Source: Porphyra umbilicalis
Lineage: Eukaryota; Rhodophyta; Bangiophyceae; Bangiales; Bangiaceae
Length of the DNA: 64,000 nt
Assembly: GCA_002049455.2 (NCBI GenBank)
Contig: KV918763.1
Location: 186,001 to 250,000, forward strand
Direction of reading: 5' to 3'
Below are positions 11,301-20,526 of the stretch, in pieces; positions within the stretch are counted from its first letter, which is position 1, and every line of letters begins with the position of its first letter. The position numbers and the translations under genes were made by a program. The notes beneath the pieces are model-generated. The model was not told where the DNA came from, searched no databases, and saw nothing but the letters and a program-made list of their open reading frames with translations.

Positions 11301-13163
11301 CTACGCGTCATCCACGTCATCGTGCTCGTCACCGTCTTCTCCATCGCTGGATGAACCCCAGTCCATAGTGTTCAGAACGCGCTGGTCAATATTGAGGCCG
11401 TTGGCGTGCGCTCTCTCCATGAATAGCCGCTGCTTGGAAACAATGGAGGAGCGGCCTCGATTAGAGGCCGTACGAAGAGACGGCGGCAGCGGCGGCCGGG
11501 AACTGGAAACGCCGGCGCGGCCGCCATGGCTGCGCCCACGAGGCTCTCCTCCCGTAGAGACTTGCTCGTGCTCGCCGCTCGCGCCAACGCTCTCGTCCGC
11601 GGGCAGCCTTGTGTTCCCGTGGCCCGAGTCGCTGCTGCTCCCTTGAGGTGCAGCAGCTGCTAGGGCCACAGCAGCATCCGCGGCGTCCTCAATAGAGGTG
11701 GACGGCACAGGCAGCGTCGAAGGCGGTGGCGGCGGTGGCGACACGATGTGGTCCTCCTCTTCGGCCTCCTCTTCGGCCGTCTCCTTGTCGGTGTGCGCAT
11801 GACCATGAGGGGCGGGTGACGCATCCGACTCCGTCTCCGTGACGGAGCCCGCCTCCTCCTCGTCTATCTCAGACGTGGACCGCGAGCCGCGGCGCTCGGC
11901 TCGCGCACGGCCACCTCGGGCGCCACGAGCGAGACCTCTGCGGCAGCGTGTGCCTCCTCGGCGACCGCGGCCGCTCCAATCACGACCACGTCCACCCCCG
12001 CCTCGACCACCTCTACCTCGGCGCCCACGGCCGATGGCGGCAGCTGCAGCAGATGCCGCATCAATCTCTCGTTGCATGGCCGCCTCGTCATTTGCGTCCG
12101 GGGTGTTGGCGTTGTTGGCCACGGGGTGGCCATCAGGTTCCTCGCGCAGGCGGCGACTAGCCTCACGTGCCCACCAAGCGCGACCCTCCTCCGTGTTGGC
12201 AGCCTTGGGCGAAGACCAAAAAGCAACGGTGCTGCGCTCAGCTGCCGATCGCGCAATGGAGTTGAGCGCCGCCGTGTGCGCGACGGACTCGCGCTGAAGG
12301 GCGGCCTCAATGCGAGAGAACTCCTTGGCGGCCTTCGTTCCAATAGGCCGCTCTTGAAACGCACCCTGACGTCGCTGCTTCTTACTGCGGTCATACGTAG
12401 AGCTCTGAGGCTCGTCAAAGGGGTCGTCCTCAACGGTGTCCTCCTCTGCATCATCGTGCGCGACACGTCGCGGCCGCCCGAGCGCCTCCATCGTGGCGGC
12501 GCCGCTGAAGCGGTCCAGCTGCTTAAGAATGTTCCAGAGGCGAAGAGGCTGGTTGTCGAGCTTTGCTGCTACTTCCGGCTTAAAGCCCTCGTAGGGGCTC
12601 AAGCCGTTGAGCTTGGCCAGGGTGGCGTTGAACAGGTCCGCCATCGTCGGGTTGCCAGTAAGCCTGTAGTTCACGATCGCCATGTAGGAATTCTTAAACC
12701 GGTCGACCATAGGGAAGATGTTGTAGCTCAGCTCCTTGTGGATGGCAGAGGTAGAGCGGGAGCGGCGTCGCTCCACCCGCGGCATGTCATTCGGTAGTCG
12801 CGCGCGGAAGCGGCTGCAGATGTCCTCCTTGAAAGTCTCGAGGCGCTGGTCGATGCCAACCTCCGCATTGAGGGTCGCCTCCACGTACGCTGCGCAGAGA
12901 AACTCGCGCTCATCTGGAGTCCATGACACACCCCGGACGCCACGAAGACTACCAGGGGCCAGAGCATTGGGAGGGCGTTGGGGTGACAGCGATGGGCTTG
13001 GCCGCAGGGGAAGGATCTCATCGTCGCCCACCAACGACCCATCATTGGTCGCGTCATCACGAGGGGCAGGAGAACGGGTGGTCCTGGTGGCGCCGGCCAT
13101 GTTTTGGCCGCCTTGGCCTCCTGCAGGAGGAGAGGGCGGGGGAGTAAGGGTAGAACCGGCCAT
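11301..13163 (-). CDS. Myb/SANT-like DNA-binding protein, probable Harbinger partner
   Basis: From an in-frame ATG this encodes about 620 residues. Residues ~79-190 resemble the Myb/SANT-like, NAM-associated domain encoded beside plant and oomycete Harbinger transposases: GVSWTPDEREFL, then paired helices containing KELSYNIFPMVDRF and TMADLFNATLAKLNG. The rest is disordered: a basic, Arg/Gly-rich stretch midway and a long acidic Ser-rich tail ending in an EDGDEHDDVDDA-type run. In Harbinger elements this protein helps import or recruit the transposase to the transposon ends. The frame stays open upstream of the ATG to 13305 without another ATG. Two good splice acceptors (TGTGTTCCAG near 13183 and CTCCTCCTGCAG near 13125) suggest the 5' end could be spliced to an upstream exon. 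The partner role is inferred. Confidence 0.6.
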   Translation of the reverse strand: MAGSTLTPPPSPPAGGQGGQNMAGATRTTRSPAPRDDATNDGSLVGDDEILPLRPSPSLSPQRPPNALAPGSLRGVRGVSWTPDEREFLCAAYVEATLNAEVGIDQRLETFKEDICSRFRARLPNDMPRVERRRSRSTSAIHKELSYNIFPMVDRFKNSYMAIVNYRLTGNPTMADLFNATLAKLNGLSPYEGFKPEVAAKLDNQPLRLWNILKQLDRFSGAATMEALGRPRRVAHDDAEEDTVEDDPFDEPQSSTYDRSKKQRRQGAFQERPIGTKAAKEFSRIEAALQRESVAHTAALNSIARSAAERSTVAFWSSPKAANTEEGRAWWAREASRRLREEPDGHPVANNANTPDANDEAAMQREIDAASAAAAAIGRGRRGRGGRGGGGRGRDWSGRGRRGGTRCRRGLARGARGGRARAERRGSRSTSEIDEEEAGSVTETESDASPAPHGHAHTDKETAEEEAEEEDHIVSPPPPPPSTLPVPSTSIEDAADAAVALAAAAPQGSSSDSGHGNTRLPADESVGASGEHEQVSTGGEPRGRSHGGRAGVSSSRPPLPPSLRTASNRGRSSIVSKQRLFMERAHANGLNIDQRVLNTMDWGSSSDGEDGDEHDDVDDA

Positions 13164-13222
13164 GTCTTGGCCGCCTTGATCTGGAACACAGAGCACAGCG
13201 GCAGCGCAGTCACGAGCCACCG

Positions 13223-14089
13223 CTACTGGCGTCTCGGCGAGGGAGGTCGAGGCGGCGGCGGGCAGCGGGGGGGCAGCGGTCCCAACTGGAGCGGCTCCCA
13301 CCACTCAGGCGGCTGCGGCTTGTTGACGTCCACCCACCGCAATCCACGCACGCCGTTGGCGTCTGGCCACGTTTGCACTTGTATCCAACGAGGAGCGGTC
13401 CTCGCCTCCGCCGCCGCGCGCTCCTCTGCGAGCCGCCGGTTGTGCTGCTCCCAGGCCACTCTCACCACGTTGCCGTCCTCGTCCGGCGGCAGCTCGATGA
13501 CAGGAGGCGACGCCCAGGGGCACGGGCACCACGGTGGACACGTCGGGTGGTGAGGCCCGACGGTGATGGAAAGACGGCAAACGAAACACAGACGGCGCTG
13601 AGCCCTACGCTCTGCGGTGCGGCCTAAGAAGCCAGGTTGGCTTCCAATCCAGCGCCAGCCCCAGCCCGGATGCGGCGAGGGCCGGCGCGCCCACGGGCAC
13701 GGGCACCGGTCCGGGCAGATTGAGACGTTGGAGCTCACGGACTGCGCGCGCTTGCACAGGGTGCAGATGCTTCGTAGGCCCCGTTGGAGCTGGGCCTTTG
13801 TGATTGCTCGAGCAGGCGGCCCATGTGCCGGGCGAGGGGTGTAGGCAGGGATGGCCTTGTCTGCAGTTGTAGTCGGCCCCTCAGTAGCCCCGGAGTCAGC
13901 AGGCGTGGACGGTGTGGCCGCGGGCTCCACAGGAGCACCGGACGTAGCCTCGGAGTCAGCAGGCGTGGACGGTGTGGCCGTGGGCTCCACAGGAGCACCG
14001 GACGGCTTGGCCGTGGAGTTGCCGGCCATCGTGGGAGTGGGGGATGATGAGGGGGCGGGTGGTGCGGCTAGGGGCGCCGAATCCGCCAT
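13223..14089 (-). CDS. unknown protein with a duplicated CxxC…CPCPWA motif
   Basis: A 288-residue frame starts at a true ATG. The N-terminus is Pro/Ser/Thr/Ala-rich and includes a 60-bp tandem duplication (GAPVEP…ATPSTPADS twice). The middle carries two copies of a Cys motif, CTLCKRAQ…CPDRCPCPWA and CFVCRLSI…CPPWCPCPWA. The pattern is roughly C-x2-C-x11-12-C-x3-C-x-C-P-W-A, so two small metal-binding units are likely. A Trp-rich tail (PRWIQVQTWPD, PPEWWEP) follows. I do not recognise the family. The gene ends about 60 bases before the Myb-like ATG on the same strand, so the two could be co-transcribed or be exons of one gene. Confidence 0.5.
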   Translation of the reverse strand: MADSAPLAAPPAPSSSPTPTMAGNSTAKPSGAPVEPTATPSTPADSEATSGAPVEPAATPSTPADSGATEGPTTTADKAIPAYTPRPAHGPPARAITKAQLQRGLRSICTLCKRAQSVSSNVSICPDRCPCPWARRPSPHPGWGWRWIGSQPGFLGRTAERRAQRRLCFVCRLSITVGPHHPTCPPWCPCPWASPPVIELPPDEDGNVVRVAWEQHNRRLAEERAAAEARTAPRWIQVQTWPDANGVRGLRWVDVNKPQPPEWWEPLQLGPLPPRCPPPPRPPSPRRQ

Positions 14090-14339
14090 CGTGGGATGCC
14101 GCAGCGTCGGTCGCTACTTGCGTGCCGAGCTTCGTCCGCCGTCCGCGTCGTGCCCAGGTCGTAAAACGAGTCGCCGGTACAGCGCCTGCAGCAGTGCGCA
14201 CTACAAAATGGGTCCCAACCAGAGGTGCATGCGCTCAGAAAACGCTCGTGCTGCGTCGCGAAGGCGAAGGCGACCCCGGCACTGCGGCAACAGAAACGAG
14301 TGACGCTGCGCGGGGCCCTCCGTACACTGACACCCTTCG

Positions 14340-14481
14340 CCCCTCATTTTTGGCCGGTTGATGGCCCTCAAAGCACCCTGTGTGCGGAGGCATGCTGCTA
14401 GCGGTGCGTGGCCCTCATTTCCGGCCTGCTGATGGCCCTCAAAGCAGGCCTCGTGCGGAGGCGTGCTGCTAGCGGTGCGTG
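14340..14481. repeat. 71-bp tandem duplication
   Basis: GCCCTCATTT at 14340 recurs at 14411. The two units share GATGGCCCTCAAAGCA and TGCTGCTAGCGGTGCGTG with a few substitutions. Purpose unknown. Confidence 0.7.
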
Positions 14482-14947
14482 GCCCGCGGTTATTGGGCGA
14501 TGCGAAACCGCGGCCCGAAAGGCTCGTCGCGGGCCCCACGCGCGGGGCCCAGAGAAACGGCCACGCGGGCTGCCCTCGACAGCATGGATTGCGCTGAAGG
14601 GGGACTGGTTTGCTGCCTCTTTCGCGCCCGTCGCTCGGGTCTGTCACGCAGGCAGCACGCGGCCGTCACACGGTCAAAAAAAGGCTCACCTGCTGCGGCC
14701 TTGGCGCCCATATGCATATGGAAGGGAGAAATCGGCCGGTTCGGGTAGTCAGCCGTCTGATATGAGGCCTCAACATGGAGCGTATTAGGCCTCAACAGAG
14801 AGCGCATGCGTGATTCATGGCCTTGGCTACCTGCGTGATTCATGGCCCTTGCTTCACCTTGCTACACTAGGTACAGGTGAGACACGAGGCAGGGGCGGCT
14901 GCCCACGTATCCCGACGCTAGAACCTCGCCGAGCGGACACCAGCAGA
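14482..14947. other. intergenic, partly homologous to 18690-19016
   Basis: No gene seen. The last ~130 bases, with GCGTGATTCATGG and GGGGCGGCTGCCCACGTATC, resemble the sequence before the second direct-repeat copy at 19017. Words such as GTCAGCCGTCTG match the tandem unit at 18690-18890. A 14-base palindrome, CCATATGCATATGG, lies near 14708. Confidence 0.45.
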
Positions 14948-15320
14948 GTAAACATTCATGCACGTGCACAGCCTTGAGTGGATCTCCGAGCATCTTTGCC
15001 TGGCTCTTGGTGGTCCCTCCCGGTCACGCTGGGGGACCGTTTGGCTGACACTGGGTGCCCTGCGTCAGCAAGGGCTCAACGCCGCTGTCCCGCCCACAAC
15101 GTATTTGGGGCCACTGGGTCTCAGATCGAGTCGGTCCACCAAAACTCGGATTCGGCCACCGCCTGTGGTCCGGTCGTGGAGGCACACCACCCCACTTGAT
15201 CCGACTATTTTTGGATTGCGACGCGTGTTGCAACCGCATCACACGCCAGCCGAGATTTGTGATATTTCTTCTGATCTACCGAAATTGTATCCTATCACCT
15301 GATTCGTTGATTGCAAACCG
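14948..15320 (+). repeat. 373-bp perfect direct repeat, copy 1
   Basis: Base-for-base the same by eye as 19017-19389 (offset 4069), from GTAAACATTCATGCACG to TTGATTGCAAACCG. Homology continues weakly upstream but stops just downstream. Both copies contain the same 114-codon frame with no recognised domain, which is probably incidental. It could be the end of a dispersed element or an unrecognised non-coding RNA gene. Confidence 0.85.
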
Positions 15321-17192
15321 TGGAAAACACGGCAGCGCGGTGGGGCGTTGGCGGGGTCCTGCTGATTTCTTCCTGCTGACTTGGTCGCGTCTTGGCTTCA
15401 ACAGCATCGCCCCGTCGGCGTTGCGGCCGAAGAAGCGCAGCTGCTGTCCGTGGCTCCCACTGCCACGCCACCGCCCGTATCGCGGGGCGGCAGCCCCTCC
15501 GCGTGTTGCAGCGCTTTCCCCGCCGCCCGTATTGCGGGGCGGCAGCCCTCCGCGTGCTGCGGCGCTCCCCCCCCCCCCCGTCGCACGTGAGACAGCGCAC
15601 ACAGGTCCCCCTCCCGCCAGCGGCGCCCTCGCGCCGCGCCAACAGCGTGTGCGGCAAGCGGGAGTGGCCGCATGCGGCGCGGCCTGCCGCCGCCGCCGCC
15701 GCCGCCGCCGCTGCTGCCGCCGCCACAGCCGCCGCCGACACCGCAGCCACAGCCACCGCCGCTCGTCGCGCTGCCGCGAGGCGGTAACTCTACTTTGCCG
15801 CCCACGCCACCGCCTTGCGCCCCCCTCCCCCCCCGCACTAAGCCCCCCCCCGAACCACGCGCTCCTTCTCCGCGCAGCACGCGCTCCCGCCGCCAGCCCG
15901 CCAGCGGCACAACCACGCCGCGCTGTTGGCGCGGCGGCACAGCCACGCCGCGCCAACAGCGCGGGCGGCAAGCGACAATGGCCGAGTGCTGCGCGGCCTG
16001 CAGCCACCGCCCACAGCGGCCGCCACTGCGGCGACTGCCCCCGCCGTCACCGCCGCCGCTGCCGCCCCTGCCACCGCCGCCGCCACTCGTCGCGCTACTG
16101 CGTTGCGGTGCCTCTGCTGTGCCGCCGTGCCACCAGTTTGCGCCCCCCCCCCCCCGCAACACGCTCTGTTTCTCCGCTCACCGCGCGCTCCCGCTTTCGC
16201 CGCCCGCCCGCCATCGGGACCACCGCGCCGCGCAAAACGCTTGCACAGGCACGATGCAACCACCAACTGCTGCGGTGCGCCCGGCCGTTACCGTGATCGC
16301 CATAGCGGCCACCCGCATGGCTAACGGGACGGGCCGCGCGGCGGTGGCCTCGAACTGGCGCCCTGGGACTGGCGCACCTGGGCGGCGGCGACAGCAATGG
16401 CGCCGGCGCCTACAACTGGCGACGCGTCGTTTGGCCGGTGGCCGGCCACCTAGGCGCGCGGGCGGCAGCCACAGCGGCGGTGCTACCCGCCGCGCGCGTC
16501 GCCCTCCGCCACCGCGACGGGCAACCCTGTGGCCGGTCGTCACCTGCGCACGGGAAGGGCACCCAGGTGGCCACCACGTCTACAGGGCGGCCGCAACACC
16601 ACGTCTACAGGGCGGCCGCAACACCGCATGAAAAAAGGAATACAACGTAAACTAGATTGTTTATGGCGCCGTACACCGCCGCTTTCCTCCTCAGTGCCCA
16701 CTCAACAAAAACGCAATGAAAAAAACAAACGTACAAGAGGGTTCGCGCCTGGGTCTCCGTACGAGGCCCACAAAGGGCGGTCGCGTTCCCCCCCATCTCC
16801 CAGCAAGACAATGGTCGCGGTCCCCCCACCTCCCATAAAGACAATAAGAACACGTACGCGTCAACCCGAGCTGGTGCCTGCCCGCCACCGCGACAAAACC
16901 AAACAACATGCAAGTAGCGAGAGGAACGCCAACCGTGGGCCTCGGTACGAGGCCTGGCGAGCGCGGACCCTCCTCCTCCGCTGTCCTCCTCTCGCCTGAC
17001 ACACCAGGGCGGTCCACACATACCATGCGCTGCCGCGGCTCGCCCCGTCGGCGGTCAACCCTCCCCACGTACCCCCATGCGCGCGCAAAAGAACTCGAGG
17101 CTCGACACAAAGAGACGTCTGTCGGCCAAGTGCTGGCCGCCACAGCCGGCCCGGCCAGGGCCCTGCTTCTCCATGCGGTAGTCGCCCTGGTC
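15321..17192. other. GC-rich low-complexity tract without a supported gene
   Basis: From about 15440 to 16620 the sequence is dominated by CCGCCGCC and related words. Long frames are open on both strands at once and give Pro/Arg/Ala-rich or Gly/Arg-rich translations. A tandem ACGTCTACAGGGCGGCCGCA doublet lies at 16577-16620. From 16620 to 17192 frames are short. No domain is recognised. Confidence 0.55.
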
Positions 17193-18392
17193 CTAGTGCC
17201 GAAGTTGGCTCGCGTCCTGCTGCCCGCGATCACGTGCGTCCTCGGCCGTGCTCGCGGCCGTGCCAAGCTTGAGATTGTCCCGTGCGAGGGAGATGCCAAT
17301 GAGAATGACGTCACTGTCCACACTGTCGCTCGCCGCCGCCGCCTCCAGCTCCGTACGACCGGCCGCAGAGGCCGCTCCATCACGTCCCGTGACGTGGGTG
17401 GCGGCCGTGCCGGCCTCGGAAGGCAGCATGGCCGTCGCCGTGGACGCCACAGCTGCGCGGACGAGGGTTTTCTGGTACTCCTTGTCAAGGGCCGACATCG
17501 CCTTATGGCACGCAGCCGCCCAGCGAACAGCCGTGCGGTACGTCTTACCAGCAGAAGCGAGGTGCTTGTCGACTGCGGCAGTCTTGGTGGCGAGAAGGCG
17601 CATGACGGTGTAGTGCGGCGCCGACAGGGCGCGGAGGTTGTCCATCTGCGTCTCAAACGCCGCCGCGCTCGTGCCAATGTCCTCAACGGCCTTCGCGGCC
17701 GCCTCGAGCTCGTCGGGCCTCGATGGCTGATGATCGGCCATGCTGCCCTGCGTCACGCAGGGGCCGGCGTCCCTGCAGGCCTCGTTCCAGGCCGCGTCGC
17801 CCTCCACCTTGACCTTCTTACCGCCCACATTCTCACCTGTCGGCAGGCCGCCGACGGCCTTGCGCTTGCGGCCATGGTCGGCCTGGTTCGAGGCCGCTTC
17901 AACTTGCAAGTTGGGAATGAAAATTGCGGGACCCTCGTGCGCGGACAGCGCCTTGGTCACCACGAACCCAGGACCACGTGAAACGCACAGGCCGGCGTCG
18001 GCCTTGTTGATTGCGTTGCCCCCTCCGTCACCGACAATGCGTGCCGCCGTCAGGCCGACGCCAGCCTCGTCCCCACCACCGTCAGCGGCCACGTGCCCGG
18101 CCGCTTGAGCGAGAACGTTGACCGCATCCTGCGCATACCTTGCCCCTCCTTCGAGTGCGACTTGCGCGGCGGCCACAGCCGCCGCCGCAACAACCGCATC
18201 GTCATCGGCAGCGGCGTCTCGGCCGCCGGCCGAATCGTCTCCGGCGCGGGTGGGCGCCGCCGGCACCGGGCCCCCAGTGGAGGCCCCGTCGCCGTGCTCA
18301 CGAACAGCGCGCTCGACTTTGGCCACGCGCGTGGCCACAATAGGGGTGCGCATTTGGCGGGCCTCGGCACGATCGCCTAAGGGCGACGACAT
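17193..18392 (-). CDS. unknown Ala-rich, probably nuclear protein
   Basis: A 399-residue frame with a true ATG and normal amino-acid diversity compared with the low-complexity frames around it. The N-terminal third is Ala/Gly-rich. The middle has two basic clusters, GRKRK and GGKKVKVEG, that resemble a bipartite nuclear signal. The C-terminal half is rich in Ala, Lys, Arg and heptad-like leucines and could be helical or coiled coil. I do not recognise a family. It lies between the two copies of the 373-bp direct repeat, so it may be carried by a mobile element, but no reverse transcriptase or transposase is in the interval. Confidence 0.45.
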   Translation of the reverse strand: MSSPLGDRAEARQMRTPIVATRVAKVERAVREHGDGASTGGPVPAAPTRAGDDSAGGRDAAADDDAVVAAAAVAAAQVALEGGARYAQDAVNVLAQAAGHVAADGGGDEAGVGLTAARIVGDGGGNAINKADAGLCVSRGPGFVVTKALSAHEGPAIFIPNLQVEAASNQADHGRKRKAVGGLPTGENVGGKKVKVEGDAAWNEACRDAGPCVTQGSMADHQPSRPDELEAAAKAVEDIGTSAAAFETQMDNLRALSAPHYTVMRLLATKTAAVDKHLASAGKTYRTAVRWAAACHKAMSALDKEYQKTLVRAAVASTATAMLPSEAGTAATHVTGRDGAASAAGRTELEAAAASDSVDSDVILIGISLARDNLKLGTAASTAEDARDRGQQDASQLRH

Positions 18393-18689
18393 GGCAATGA
18401 CGAAGCGCGACGGGGTGGGGTGGGGTGGGGCAGAATGTCGCAGCAGGCACAGCGTGGGAGTGGGGTCCGGCGCGTCTGGGGCAACGGTGGGTGGCGGGCG
18501 TTCAGGTCCTCCTGGGCGCCGAGCGGGGTGCTAAAATGCCTTCGAATCACCCCACCAGACCCCTCTCGCACCCCCCACCGCTGTGCGTGCCTGGCTGCTC
18601 ATATCGCCTTCTGGGGCCTCGCGTCGCGTGTCTGTTCCACATCGACTCACGCAGCGTGAAAACAAGTCTATGGGCCCCCAAAGGACCGT

Positions 18690-18890
18690 ACTCTGCGGCC
18701 ATTCTTCTCCAGCCAAAAAACACCCGGCCCGCGCGGCCCCCCACGTCAGCGAAGCAGACAGAGCGGGGTTTGTGTGGTCAGCTGTCTGGCTATACTCTGC
18801 GGCCATTCTTCTCCAGAAAGTAAACAACCTGGCTGCGCGGCCACCGGCGTCGGCAGGCAAAAAGAGATGGGTTCGAGTGGTCAACTGTCT
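18690..18890. repeat. two diverged ~100-bp tandem units
   Basis: TACTCTGCGGCCATTCTTCT occurs near 18690 and again near 18791. Each is followed by CCAG, an A-rich patch, GCGCGGCC and GTGGTCAnCTGTCTGG. The last words also occur, degraded, before the first direct-repeat copy. Confidence 0.65.
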
Positions 18891-19016
18891 GGTATTGAGC
18901 CCACTCCAACGAGCACATGCGTGGGTCATGGTCCTTGCTACGCTACGTGCAGGAGAGACACGAGGCAGGGGCGGCTGCCCACGTATCCCGACGCTAGAAC
19001 CTCGGACACCAGCATT

Positions 19017-19389
19017 GTAAACATTCATGCACGTGCACAGCCTTGAGTGGATCTCCGAGCATCTTTGCCTGGCTCTTGGTGGTCCCTCCCGGTCACGCTG
19101 GGGGACCGTTTGGCTGACACTGGGTGCCCTGCGTCAGCAAGGGCTCAACGCCGCTGTCCCGCCCACAACGTATTTGGGGCCACTGGGTCTCAGATCGAGT
19201 CGGTCCACCAAAACTCGGATTCGGCCACCGCCTGTGGTCCGGTCGTGGAGGCACACCACCCCACTTGATCCGACTATTTTTGGATTGCGACGCGTGTTGC
19301 AACCGCATCACACGCCAGCCGAGATTTGTGATATTTCTTCTGATCTACCGAAATTGTATCCTATCACCTGATTCGTTGATTGCAAACCG
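19017..19389 (+). repeat. 373-bp perfect direct repeat, copy 2
   Basis: Same sequence and orientation as 14948-15320. The flanks diverge: upstream homology carries indels (for example a 7-base gap at CTCG/GGACACC) and downstream homology fades within about 25 bases. The core is thus more similar than its borders. Confidence 0.85.
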
Positions 19390-20465
19390 CGGCAAAAACG
19401 GCCGCGCGGCAGTGCTTTCGTGGCCTTCGATTGACTCGGCCATTTGCACTGGAGACAACGTTTCCCCGTGAGGTCCAATTGCGACCGTTCCCTCGGGTTG
19501 TCATCACACCTGGTGGGGCGTGGTCCAACACCGGCAACGTGAGGGCCACCTCACTCGGCCCGAGAACGGGCCCGCCCAGGACCTTTCTGCTATTATCCCA
19601 GTGTGATGATGGACAGCAAGGCCCCGCAGACCTGTACTTTCAGGGACAGAAACGGGCATCCTGGACGAGTCACCGTCAACTGCGGTGCACGTGCCGTGCC
19701 CTCAGTGGACATTCGAGTGACGTTCTCTGGCTCGTCCATTTCGTCACGGCTGGCCCCACAACGTAGGTGTCGCCGTCGCCTTCGGAAACGAGTCGACCCG
19801 AAGAAAACGGAAATCTGATCAGATGACGGCGCTTCGACCACTCTGAGGCACGTGGTGACCTGAAACGTGTCTGTCTCATGACGGATGATCGCCGGAATGA
19901 CTGCATATTCACGCTAGAATGGACATGTGAACCTGATCCGTGTCATCCAGTTAAGGACGATTGAAGGACGATCGGCCGCTCAAATGACGACGACTGACGG
20001 GGGACACGCAGCGCCCTTCTCACGGTGATGCGAGATGTCTGGTTGCGTGAGTTCGGAAGGTTGCGACCACCAACGTCGCCTTCGCATTCCGCAAACCAGT
20101 TTATACAGTAGCCCCCGTTTTTCATCAAATACATTGGGTCTGCCAGATCCTTTGTGGAACCCTTTCGTAAAGAGCTCGCCGAGGCTCGACACCCAATCAC
20201 AGGCGTACACGACGACATACGTGGCGCTCTTAATTTATGTGGAACTGACGCGATGCGGACGTTGTTGGTACCGCTCTAAGGACGCGGACTTGGTTCTAGA
20301 ATGGAATAGCCGATAGCGATAGCCTGAGTTGTTGGCAATGCTCTGATGGGTCCGTGCCAGACGCAGGCGGGTGTTGGATCGTCCGACCGGACACGCGAAC
20401 TGACGCCAGTACAGATTTCCGTAAGTAATCGGTTGACCAAATGCGAACAGAATCGGACTTGTATA
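19390..20465. other. intergenic, nothing recognised
   Basis: Mixed composition with only short frames and no RNA gene or element ends identified. It leads to the palindrome at 20466. Confidence 0.45.
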
Positions 20466-20526
20466 GCGTTATATAACGTTGTGACATACGCGAGCCGCTC
20501 GCGTATGTCATAACGTTATATAACGC
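20466..20526. repeat. 61-bp palindrome (cruciform-forming hairpin)
   Basis: Two 29-base arms separated by CCG pair with a single mismatch. Each arm joins GCGTTATATAACGTT to TGACATACGCGAG, and the first part is itself near-palindromic (CGTTATATAACG). No target duplication or gene explains it. It could be a transposon remnant, a replication or recombination hotspot, or a protein-binding site. Confidence 0.8.

Noticed and set aside
14948-19389. LTR retrotransposon with 373-bp LTRs
   Set aside because: No TG…CA ends, primer-binding site, polypurine tract or reverse transcriptase are visible between the repeats. Flanking homology also extends outside one side.
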